Part shown: piece by piece, positions 36,658 through 44,085 of the stretch
Layout of the letters: every line of letters starts with the position of its first letter
Position numbering within the stretch: the first letter of the stretch is position 1
Assembly (NCBI RefSeq): GCF_937960835.1
Contig: NZ_CALGPC010000009.1
Location: 186,001-250,000, forward strand
Length of the DNA stretch: 64,000 nucleotides
DNA from: an uncultured Ferrovibrio sp.
Lineage (GTDB): Bacteria; Pseudomonadota; Alphaproteobacteria; Ferrovibrionales; Ferrovibrionaceae
Direction: 5' to 3'
The notes under the pieces: model-generated
The model's input: the letters and a program-made list of their open reading frames with translations, nothing else
Databases searched by the model: none
Told to the model about the DNA's origin: nothing
Translations under genes and position numbers: made by a program

Positions 36658-36717
36658 GATTCGGCCCTGGTTGTCGCAGGCTTAAACCCTAGCCCCGAAT
36701 CAGATTCTTGTGGATAA
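36658..36717. promoter_or_regulatory. gcrA upstream region: perfect DnaA box and three GANTC sites
   Basis: On the plus strand TGTGGATAA (36709-36717) is the reverse complement of the consensus DnaA box TTATCCACA. GANTC methylation sites occur at 36658 (GATTC), 36697 (GAATC) and 36703 (GATTC), two of them touching in GAATCAGATTC. This lies 80-140 bases before the gcrA start. In Caulobacter, DnaA activates gcrA and CcrM methylates GANTC, so the arrangement fits known cell-cycle control. Confidence 0.6.
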
Positions 36718-36796
36718 GGACAGAGTCCGGTTGACCCAAAAGCCAAAATAAGGCCTTACTGCATCTAGCGTCTCAGTCCAGAAATGGGGGCTAGAT

Positions 36797-37309
36797 ATGG
36801 TGTGGACGGACGAGAAGGTCAAACTTCTGGTTCAACTTTGGGAAAGCGGCCAGTCGATCACCCAGATCGGCAAGGCGCTGGGCATGACCCGTAACGCCGT
36901 GGTCGGAAAGGCTCATCGCATCGGTCTGGCCAAACGGGCCTCGCCCATCATGCGCAGCGACAAGCCGGCACAGCCCCGGCCCGCGCCCAGCCATCAGGCC
37001 GGGCCACCCGCAGCACCTCGCGCTCCGGTGCAGGTGAAGACCGAGCCGGCCGTGGCGCCGCAGGCCGCTCCTGTCGGTCAGGCGTCGCAGCAGGCCCAGC
37101 TCACCCCGGCCATGCTAGCAGCCCTGACCCCAACCACCGGTCCGCGCTGCAAATGGCCGATCGGCGATCCGAAAAGCTCGGAATTCGACTTCTGCGATCA
37201 TGTCGCCCTGCCGGGCAAGCCCTACTGCGCCCAGCATTGCGCCATGGCCTATACCAACTGGAATCCGGAGAGCGCCGTCGAGGCCGTGAAAGCGGTCAAC
37301 GCCGCCTAA
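36797..37309 (+). CDS. gcrA: Cell-cycle regulator GcrA
   Basis: 170 residues. The N-terminal helix-turn-helix domain, MVWTDEKVKLLVQLWESGQS followed by TQIGKALGMTRNAVVGKAHR, is the family hallmark (W-T-D-E then the recognition helix). A Pro/Ala/Gln-rich linker covers about residues 55-110. A conserved C-terminal domain has GPRCKWPIGDPKSSEFDFCD and KPYCAQHCAMAYTNW, with four cysteines plus a His that could bind metal or RNA polymerase sigma region 2. GcrA acts with sigma-70 and GANTC methylation to switch on S-phase genes. The gene has its own terminator. Confidence 0.97.
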   Translation: MVWTDEKVKLLVQLWESGQSITQIGKALGMTRNAVVGKAHRIGLAKRASPIMRSDKPAQPRPAPSHQAGPPAAPRAPVQVKTEPAVAPQAAPVGQASQQAQLTPAMLAALTPTTGPRCKWPIGDPKSSEFDFCDHVALPGKPYCAQHCAMAYTNWNPESAVEAVKAVNAA

Positions 37310-37338
37310 GCGCCCAAGACGTTCCGGTTTCCACAAAG

Positions 37339-37366
37339 AGCCCGGCGGTCACCCGCCGGGCTTTTT
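37339..37366 (+). terminator. Rho-independent terminator of gcrA
   Basis: AGCCCGGCGG pairs with CCGCCGGGCT around a short TCAC-type loop, followed by TTTTT. It lies about 30 bases after the gcrA stop. Confidence 0.9.
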
Positions 37367-37420
37367 CCTATTCCTGGCCTGCAATCCGACGGCCGGCTCG
37401 TTCCCGCTGAGATAGCCAGA

Positions 37421-37458
37421 ATGAAAATGGCCAGCCGGGACACCCCGACCGGCCATTT
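37421..37458 (-). terminator. Terminator of the acyl-CoA dehydrogenase pair
   Basis: AAATGGCCAGCCGGG (37425-37439) pairs with CCCGACCGGCCATTT (37444-37458), with two mismatches. The minus-strand tail is TTTTCATTC. It is about 25 bases past the stop of the second dehydrogenase gene. Confidence 0.65.
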
Positions 37459-37480
37459 CGCAAAAAAAATCCCGGCTGGC

Positions 37481-38614
37481 TTACGCCGCGTTGGCCAGAG
37501 CCGCGAAGCGGCGCTGGTGGTAGTCGGCATGGCCGAAATAGGTGTCGATCATCATCAGTCGCTTCATGTAATGGCCGACATTGAGCTCGTCGGTCATGCC
37601 CATGCCGCCGTGCAGCTGGATCGACTGCTGGCCGACCCAGCGGCCCGATTTGCCGATCTGCACCTTGGCCGCGGCGGCCGCCTTGGCCCGCTCGGCCGGC
37701 GCCGCATCGGCCTTGAGATTGGCAAGGAGCGCCAGCGAACGTGAGCTTTCGACATGGATCATCATGTCGACCATGCGGTGCTGCAGCACCTGGAAATCAC
37801 CGATCGGTCGGCCGAACTGCTTGCGCGTCTTCAGATAGGCCAGTGTCGTCTCGTAGAGCGCCTGCATCGCGCCGACGGCTTCCGAGGCGAGATAGCCGAT
37901 GGCGCGGTCCACCACGGCCTCCACCGTCTCCAGAGCATTGCCCGGATCACCCAGCACGCCCAGGACCGGCACATTATCGAACTGGATGTCGCTGGCGCGG
38001 CGATTGTCGACGGTGCGGTAATCCTGCCGCGTCACGCCTTTGCCGTTGGCATCCACCACGAAAAGGCCGAGGCCCTGCCGGTCGGCGGCCGCGCCATCGC
38101 TGCGCGCCAGCACGATCAGCTTGTCCGCTGACGGCGCATCGAAGACGACGATCTTCTTGCCGGAGATCATCCAGCCCTCACCCGCCTTCTTCGCAGCCGT
38201 ATTCACCTCATGCAGGACGAAACGCGCGCCATGCTCGGCAAAGGCAAAGGCCCATTTTGCCTTGCCCTCGGCGATTTGCGGCAGCCATTCCTCCTGCTGC
38301 GCCTTGCTGCCGGCGGCAAGGATCAGACCTGCGCCGATCACCACGGTGGACAGATACGGCTCGGCCACCAGATGCTTGCCGAAGCGTTCGGCAATCAGCA
38401 TGCATTCGACTGCGCCGCCGCCCAGACCGCCTGCCTCTTCCGGCAGCGGCATGGCCAGCCAGCCGAGTTCGGCCATCGCCTTCCAGTTCTCTTCAGCATA
38501 GCCGAGATCGGTCTTCACCAGCTTGCGCCAGCGCTCGAAATCGTACTTGTCCTGCAGCCAGCTCTCGACGCTGTCGGCTAGCAGTTTCTGTTCTTCGGAA
38601 AGTTGAAAATCCAT
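37481..38614 (-). CDS. Acyl-CoA dehydrogenase, probable non-catalytic partner subunit
   Basis: A 377-residue ACAD with the flavin-fold pattern (FAFAEHGARFVL, WMISGKKIVVFDAPSA, LKTRKQFGRPIGDFQVLQHR, QLHGGMGMTDELN). The catalytic Glu position near the C-terminus is replaced: the IYEG-type motif reads TYFGHADYHQRR. On helix G the usual Glu reads VVDRAIGY (Asp at 236). So neither known base position has Glu. It is 24 bases from the other dehydrogenase gene in the same direction. This matches the unequal subunits of heterotetrameric acyl-CoA dehydrogenases known from steroid side-chain breakdown. Confidence 0.88.
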   Translation of the reverse strand: MDFQLSEEQKLLADSVESWLQDKYDFERWRKLVKTDLGYAEENWKAMAELGWLAMPLPEEAGGLGGGAVECMLIAERFGKHLVAEPYLSTVVIGAGLILAAGSKAQQEEWLPQIAEGKAKWAFAFAEHGARFVLHEVNTAAKKAGEGWMISGKKIVVFDAPSADKLIVLARSDGAAADRQGLGLFVVDANGKGVTRQDYRTVDNRRASDIQFDNVPVLGVLGDPGNALETVEAVVDRAIGYLASEAVGAMQALYETTLAYLKTRKQFGRPIGDFQVLQHRMVDMMIHVESSRSLALLANLKADAAPAERAKAAAAAKVQIGKSGRWVGQQSIQLHGGMGMTDELNVGHYMKRLMMIDTYFGHADYHQRRFAALANAA

Positions 38615-38638
38615 TCTGCCTATCCTTGCGTAGAGCGG

Positions 38639-39829
38639 TTACAGACCAAGCACCATCTTGGCGATGATGTTGCGCTGGATCTCATTCGATCCGCCATAAA
38701 TCGTGGTTGCGCGATTGTAGAGGAAGGATTCCATGCGGCCCTGCGCGTAGTCGGGACCGACTGGCGGCTGGTTGGAGCCATCGGGCCGATGCTCGTAAGG
38801 CGCGGCATAATAGCCAAGCGCCTCGCAGGCCAGTTCGGTGATGGTCTGCTGGATTTCCGAGCCGCGGATTTTCAGCATGCTCACTTCAGGGCCCAAAGCC
38901 TTGCCTTCATTCTCCGCCGCCAGCACACGGAGATTGGTGTATTCCAGCGCCAACAGATCGATCTCCACCGCAGCGACCTTGTCACGGAAGCTCGGCTCAT
39001 CCAGGAGCGGCGCACCGAAAGCCTGTTCGGCGCGGGCGATTTCCTTGAGCCGCCGCAGCCGTTGCTTGGATCGCGCGACCTCGGCAATTGTGGTGCGCTC
39101 ATTCCCCAGCAGGAACTTGGCGTAGGTCCAGCCCTTGCCTTCCTTGCCGATCAGGTTCGCCTTCGGCACGCGTACATTGTCGAGGAAGACCTCGTTGACG
39201 CTGTGGCCTTCGTCGATCGAGATGATCGGACGGACGCTGATGCCGGGAGTGGTCATATCGATCAGCAGGAAGGAAATGCCCTCCTGCGGCTTGGCATTCG
39301 GATCGGTGCGCACCAGGCAGAACATCATGTTTGCGAAATGCGCCTGTGTGGTCCAGATCTTGTGACCGTTAACGATGTAATGATCCCCCTCGCTTTCGGC
39401 GCGGGTACGCAGGGAGGCGAGATCGGAGCCCGAGCCCGGCTCGGAATAGCCCTGGCACCACCAATCCTCCATGCTCAGAATCCTCGGCAGATATTTCTTC
39501 TTCTGCTCTTCCGAGCCAAAAGTATAGATCACCGGGCCGACCATGGAGATGCCAAAGGGCGAAAGCGGCGGCGCATCGGCAGCGGCGCATTCCTCGTCGA
39601 AGATGTATTTCTGCACCGGCGTCCAGCCCGGCCCGCCATATTCCTTCGGCCAGTTCGGTGCCGACCAGCCGCGCTTGTGCAGGATCTTGTGCCAAGCGAC
39701 GTAGTCTTCCTTGGCGAGGTGAATGTTGCGGCGGCTCTTCTCGGCCAGTGCCGGGGGCAGATTGTCGCGGATGAAGCTGCGTACCTCTTCGCGGAAAGCA
39801 CGCTCTTCCGGCGTGAAGTCGAGGTTCAT
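38639..39829 (-). CDS. Acyl-CoA dehydrogenase, probable catalytic subunit
   Basis: A 396-residue ACAD from the ATG at 39829 (MNLDFTPEERAFREEVRSFI). Flavin-contact motifs are GYSEPGSGSDLASLRT and IVNGHKIWTTQAHFA. The usual C-terminal Glu motif reads IYGGSNEIQRN, so Glu is absent there, but a Glu is present on helix G in FLLGNERTTIAE (residue 244), the position used by isovaleryl-CoA-type enzymes. The in-frame extension upstream of 39829 has no family match. It oxidises the C2-C3 bond of an acyl-CoA. The substrate is unknown; co-transcribed with its partner. Confidence 0.92.
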   Translation of the reverse strand: MNLDFTPEERAFREEVRSFIRDNLPPALAEKSRRNIHLAKEDYVAWHKILHKRGWSAPNWPKEYGGPGWTPVQKYIFDEECAAADAPPLSPFGISMVGPVIYTFGSEEQKKKYLPRILSMEDWWCQGYSEPGSGSDLASLRTRAESEGDHYIVNGHKIWTTQAHFANMMFCLVRTDPNAKPQEGISFLLIDMTTPGISVRPIISIDEGHSVNEVFLDNVRVPKANLIGKEGKGWTYAKFLLGNERTTIAEVARSKQRLRRLKEIARAEQAFGAPLLDEPSFRDKVAAVEIDLLALEYTNLRVLAAENEGKALGPEVSMLKIRGSEIQQTITELACEALGYYAAPYEHRPDGSNQPPVGPDYAQGRMESFLYNRATTIYGGSNEIQRNIIAKMVLGL

Positions 39830-39967
39830 GTTTCTCTCCCTTGATGGGCGACAGGGTAAAACCCGCGCCCAGGCGAGGCAAGCTGGTGACGTTGGGTAAA
39901 GCTTGCGGCAAGGGGCCGGTTTTTGCTCTATGAAAGTCCAGGACAGAGAAACAAGACCACAAGAACG

Positions 39968-40381
39968 ATGAGCTTCGACCCCGTCACCGCCGGCTGGAAA
40001 CAGCGTCAGGGCCAAGGCCCCTTCACCCAACTGGTCGGCCCGGTCTGGGTCAGACGCGAAGCCGAAGGCTCGGCCTACGCCTTCCTGGCCGAAGAGCGCC
40101 ATACCAATTCGCGCGGCGTGGTGCATGGCGGCATGCTGATGACGTTCGTCGACCACGCGCTGGGCTGGATTGTTTGGGATGCGGTGGACCGCATGCCCTG
40201 CGCCACGGTGTCGTTGAACCACCAGTTCGTCGCCGCCGCACGGCCCGGCGACTGGGTGGAGATGCGCGGCCGTATCGTCCGCAACACCCGCAGCCTGGTC
40301 TTCATCCACGGCATGATGAATGTCGGCGACCGCACCGTGATGGTCGCCGACGGCATCTGGAAGAAACTCGGCGTCGACTAA
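39968..40381 (+). CDS. PaaI-family hotdog thioesterase
   Basis: 137 residues from the ATG at 39968 (MSFDPVTAGWKQRQGQGPFT). The motif NSRGVVHGGMLMTFVDHALG carries the HGG element, and TVSLNHQFVAAARPGDWVEM is the following strand pair. It is convergent with the crotonase gene (3-base gap) and divergent from the dehydrogenase pair across a 138-base interval. It probably releases a CoA ester to prevent CoA trapping in the same pathway. This is the third PaaI-type protein of the window. Confidence 0.88.
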   Translation: MSFDPVTAGWKQRQGQGPFTQLVGPVWVRREAEGSAYAFLAEERHTNSRGVVHGGMLMTFVDHALGWIVWDAVDRMPCATVSLNHQFVAAARPGDWVEMRGRIVRNTRSLVFIHGMMNVGDRTVMVADGIWKKLGVD

Positions 40382-40384
40382 AGC

Positions 40385-41233
40385 TCAGCGCCGGCGCCGC
40401 ACCAGCTTCTTGGCCGGCAGCAGATCGTCGAACTTGGCCGGGCGCTTTTCCTGGTTGGCCTGCATCTGCTCCATCAGGTCCTTGGTCAGGAACATGCCGG
40501 CCTGCCAGACCTGCATATAATTGAGGGCATCCGCCACGCTGTGGTCGCGCGTGTAGTTCAGCATGTCCTTGGTGCCGTGGATCGCAAGCGGCGATTTCGA
40601 GGCGATGGTTTTCGCGATCTCCAGCACCGCATCGATCATCGCCTCGTGGCTGTCGAACACCGTGTTGACGAGGCCGCAGCGGAAGGCCTCCTCGGCCGGC
40701 ATCCGCCGCCCGGTATAGGCCAGCTCGCGCACTAGGCCGGACGGCATCAGATGCGGCAAGCGCTGTAGCGTGCCGACATCGGCGGTCATGCCGATATTGA
40801 TCTCCTGGATGCAGAACCAGGCGTCACTCGTGCAGTAGCGCATGTCGCAGGCCGAAATCAGGTCGACGCCGCCGCCCACGCAGCCCCCTTGGACCGCCGC
40901 CAAGACCGGGACGCGGCAGCGGTCGATCACGGCAAAAGTCTCCTGCATTTCGGCCACCGTACGGCGCATCTGCTCGCCCACGCGGCCGCGGTCGCCCTTC
41001 ATCATGTCGCTGGCTATGCCAGCAAAGGCCGCAAGATCGAGACCGCCGGTGAAATGCTTGCCTGTGGACGAGATCACCACCGCGCGCACCTCTGGCCGGT
41101 CGTCAATCTCGGCGAAGACATCGACCATCTCCTGCCAGAACGGTAGCACCATGGCGTTGGCCTTGTCGGGACGGTTGAACACGATCCGCGCCACATGGTC
41201 GACAACGCTGAAATCGAACGTGGTATAGGCCAT
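40385..41233 (-). CDS. Enoyl-CoA hydratase/isomerase, dienoyl-CoA isomerase-like
   Basis: A 282-residue crotonase-fold protein. Oxyanion-hole segments are SSTGKHFTGGLDLAAFAG and AAVQGGCVGGGVDLISACDM. The acid residues fit the delta-3,5-delta-2,4-dienoyl-CoA isomerase (ECH1) pattern: Asp in GVDLIS, then Glu and Asp in EINIGMTADVGTLQRLPH. This enzyme shifts double bonds during oxidation of unsaturated acyl chains. The start is MAYTTFDFSVVDHVARIVF at 41233. The Arg/Lys-rich end is LVRRRR. The hydratase-2 gene runs divergently on the other side. Confidence 0.88.
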   Translation of the reverse strand: MAYTTFDFSVVDHVARIVFNRPDKANAMVLPFWQEMVDVFAEIDDRPEVRAVVISSTGKHFTGGLDLAAFAGIASDMMKGDRGRVGEQMRRTVAEMQETFAVIDRCRVPVLAAVQGGCVGGGVDLISACDMRYCTSDAWFCIQEINIGMTADVGTLQRLPHLMPSGLVRELAYTGRRMPAEEAFRCGLVNTVFDSHEAMIDAVLEIAKTIASKSPLAIHGTKDMLNYTRDHSVADALNYMQVWQAGMFLTKDLMEQMQANQEKRPAKFDDLLPAKKLVRRRR

Positions 41234-41338
41234 GAGTTTCCTCCCTGGACAGGCCGATCTGGCGGGCTAACGTTGCGTCAAGGCTGGTGCAGACCCGAAT
41301 GCCCCGTTAGAGTCGCGGCAAGATTAAACGGAGGAACC

Positions 41339-42205
41339 ATGCCGATTGTCTACGACGATCTGATGCGCCTCGATCTGCCCGAGCGGGAATTCAGCTATAC
41401 CGATCGCGACACGATGCTATACGCATTGAGTGTCGGCATGGGGCAGGATCCGATGGATCTGGATGAGTTGCCCTTCGTCTTCGAGAAGAACCTCAAAGCG
41501 CTGCCCAGCCAGGCCACCGTGATCGCCTGGGACGATTCCTGGGCCTTCAAGGCTGGGATCAACGTTGTCATGGTCGTGCACGGCGAGCAGCGCATCACGC
41601 TGCATCAGCCACTGCCGCCGCAGGGACGCGTGAAGTCGAAAATCCGCATCAAGGATGCCTTCGACAAAGGCGCCAACAAGGGCGCCGTACTGCTGGTGGA
41701 AACCGCAATCCGTGATGCCGTCAGCAATGCGCCGCTTGCCACGTTGCTCTCCACTGTCTTCGCCCGTGGCGATGGCGGCTTCGGCGGCCCGCAGCGCGCG
41801 CCGGGAGAAGGTCCGCCCGAGCCGCATCAGATTCCGGATCGCGCGCCGGATGTCGGCGTGACTGCGAAGACGCAGTCGAACCAAGCCCTGTTCTACCGCC
41901 TCTGCGGCGACCGCAATCCGCTGCATGCCGATCCCGCCTTTGCCAAGGCGGCGGGTTTTCCGCGTCCGATCCTCCATGGCCTCTGCACCTACGGCCATGC
42001 CGTGCGGGCCGTCGTAAAGGCCGCCTGCGATCACGATCCGTCGAAAGTCGCGCATATCGAGGCACGCTTCACCGCCCCGGTCTTTCCGGGCGAGACGATC
42101 CATACCGAGATCTGGCGCGACGGGAACACGGTTTCGTTCCGCGCCCGGCTGGTGGAGCGCGATGTGATCGCGCTGGACCACGGCAAGATCGAATTGCGTG
42201 GCTGA
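41339..42205 (+). CDS. MaoC-family 2-enoyl-CoA hydratase 2
   Basis: 288 residues from the ATG at 41339, which has a strong GGAGGA site. Two hotdog halves: an N-terminal one (MPIVYDDLMRLDLPEREFSY onward), and a C-terminal one with the hydratase-2 motif YRLCGDRNPLHADPAFAKAA followed by GFPRPILHGLCTYG. The catalytic Asp and His (D and H of GDRNPLHAD) are present. It makes (R)-3-hydroxyacyl-CoA from enoyl-CoA, as in peroxisomal multifunctional enzyme 2 or PHA precursor supply. It ends one base before the convergent EAL-protein stop. Confidence 0.93.
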   Translation: MPIVYDDLMRLDLPEREFSYTDRDTMLYALSVGMGQDPMDLDELPFVFEKNLKALPSQATVIAWDDSWAFKAGINVVMVVHGEQRITLHQPLPPQGRVKSKIRIKDAFDKGANKGAVLLVETAIRDAVSNAPLATLLSTVFARGDGGFGGPQRAPGEGPPEPHQIPDRAPDVGVTAKTQSNQALFYRLCGDRNPLHADPAFAKAAGFPRPILHGLCTYGHAVRAVVKAACDHDPSKVAHIEARFTAPVFPGETIHTEIWRDGNTVSFRARLVERDVIALDHGKIELRG

Positions 42206-43915
42206 TCAGCGCCGCTTGGTGACCGGCACCTGCGTTGGATCGAGATGCCCGCCTGAATCGTCGAGCCGCAGCGGCTCCAGCCTGGGCTCGGATTCCGGCC
42301 GGCCGAACAGGTAACCTTGGCCGTAGTCGATGCCGAAATCATGCAGCAGGCGAGCCTGATCCTCGGTCTCGACCATCTCGGCCACCGTGCCGATCCGCAA
42401 TTCCTTGCACAGCCAGACCATGCCCTTGAGGATGGCACGGTCGCGATCCTGGCCGGTGGTTTGCAGCGCCTTCACATAGGCGCCGTCGATCTTGACGTAA
42501 TCGACATCCAGCGCCTGCAGATATGGGAAGGACGCAGCGCCAGCGCCGAAATCGTCCAGACAGACCGAATGGCCGTCCTCGCGCAATTGCCGCACGGCGT
42601 TAGCCGCATGCACCAGATCGGTAATCTGCGTCGATTCCGTGATCTCAAAAATCAGCTGACGGCGCAGCTCAGGCACCGGCGCCAGGATTTCGCGCAGGGC
42701 TGCCATGAAGACCGTGCTTTCCAGGCTGTGACCAGACAGGTTCACCGCCACATCGATGATCTCGCCCTGCCGGCGGCGCTCGGCCAGCAGGTCGACGACG
42801 CGCTGCACGACCGCCAGATCAAATTCACCGATCATGTGCACGCCCTCGGCCAGCCGGATCGTCTCGAATGGTGAGCCGCCATCCTCGAAGCGCGACAGCG
42901 CCTCGTAATGGTGCAGCGTGCGGTTATCCAGTCGCACGATGGGCTGGAAGACAAGCTGGAACTTTTGCCCCGCCACGGCCGAGCGCAAGGCCCGCACCCG
43001 CGCAACCGTGGTGTTCAGCAAGGCCTTCAGGCTGTCTTCGGTAGAGCGGAAGGAAAAACTCTCAGCCCCGTCGCGGGCGAAGCGCTGCACGGCAAAGGCC
43101 ATCGCGCTGGCGGCGTCCTCGTCGCTCATGTCTTTGGCATGCAGGTCCAATGTCGCGCCGCGAATGCCGACCATGTCGGCGGCGGCATCGGGCCCGGCGC
43201 GGACAATCAGCTGCCGGACCTGCTCTGCCACCGCTTCCTGATCCAGGGCCTTGGCATGCAGGATGCCGTATTTCTCCGGATCGATCCGGCTGGCGGTATC
43301 GCCGCCGATCGACTTACCGCGCAGCAGGGCGCCGACATCGCTCATCAGCGCCTTGCCTTCCTCAGGCGGCAATGTCTGCGCAAGCTCCTGCAGGCCGACA
43401 ATCTCCAAAAGAGTCAGCTTGACCTCGGCGCCAAGCTCGCGGGCAAGTTTCAGCCGTTCGCCGGCGCGGGCATCGAAATCCTCCGGCCCAAGCAACCCGG
43501 TCTGATAGTCGCGCTTGTTGAGCATGGCCGCCTCTGCGGCCGGCAAGCGGGCATTCGACAGAGTCAGGTAATAGCGGCCCTCTTGCAGCGGCAGGCAGCA
43601 GCCGCCGAGCACGCAAAGAGCACCCGACGCACCATCCGCGCCTACAAGGCGCAACGTCACCGGCTCGATCCGGCCGCCGACCGAAAGCGTGCTGAGCAGG
43701 TTGAGGATAAAATGCCGGTCGGCCTCATCCACAAGGCTGGCGAATTGCCGTCCGACCAGGGCATCGGCCTCCATCCCCGTCAGCAGCCGCGCCGCGCCAG
43801 AAGCGAAGGTGATCTGCCCTTCGGCAGTGACTTCCAGCATCAGATCGGCAGCGGAGAAGGCAAAAGCGACGAACCGGTCGCGCTCCGCCCGTATGTCCTT
43901 GGCGCCGCCGCCCAT
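42206..43915 (-). CDS. EAL-domain cyclic-di-GMP phosphodiesterase with PAS and degenerate GGDEF
   Basis: 569 residues from the ATG at 43915 (MGGGAKDIRAERDRF). Parts: a PAS-like sensor (about 15-120, DLMLEVTAEGQITFASGAAR); a GGDEF-like middle (about 130-300) that keeps the fold but lacks the GGDEF signature; and an EAL domain (about 315-560). The EAL active site looks complete: HYEALSRF (338-340), NLSGHS, FEITES, CLDDFGAG, VKIDG, ETED and GQGYLFGRP. So it should hydrolyse c-di-GMP, perhaps with the inactive GGDEF part binding GTP. There is no membrane helix. The stop is adjacent to that of the hydratase gene. Confidence 0.92.
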   Translation of the reverse strand: MGGGAKDIRAERDRFVAFAFSAADLMLEVTAEGQITFASGAARLLTGMEADALVGRQFASLVDEADRHFILNLLSTLSVGGRIEPVTLRLVGADGASGALCVLGGCCLPLQEGRYYLTLSNARLPAAEAAMLNKRDYQTGLLGPEDFDARAGERLKLARELGAEVKLTLLEIVGLQELAQTLPPEEGKALMSDVGALLRGKSIGGDTASRIDPEKYGILHAKALDQEAVAEQVRQLIVRAGPDAAADMVGIRGATLDLHAKDMSDEDAASAMAFAVQRFARDGAESFSFRSTEDSLKALLNTTVARVRALRSAVAGQKFQLVFQPIVRLDNRTLHHYEALSRFEDGGSPFETIRLAEGVHMIGEFDLAVVQRVVDLLAERRRQGEIIDVAVNLSGHSLESTVFMAALREILAPVPELRRQLIFEITESTQITDLVHAANAVRQLREDGHSVCLDDFGAGAASFPYLQALDVDYVKIDGAYVKALQTTGQDRDRAILKGMVWLCKELRIGTVAEMVETEDQARLLHDFGIDYGQGYLFGRPESEPRLEPLRLDDSGGHLDPTQVPVTKRR

Positions 43916-44085
43916 TCTGGCCTCTTGGGGATAAGGAATGACAGATGGAGTCTGCCAGCCGTTGCGCTGCCACGCAACCCGGGCGGGGGGCGAATTGACG
44001 TAACGCCACGTTGCGCCACTCTCGCCCCGTTCATACAATGCCCGGGCCCCGCGTGATTGGGGTTTTAGTCTAGGGGGAGAAACCG

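Noticed and set aside
39830..40309. 160-codon N-terminal extension of the 396-aa dehydrogenase
   Set aside because: It overlaps the divergent thioesterase gene and has no homology; the ATG at 39829 matches the family start.
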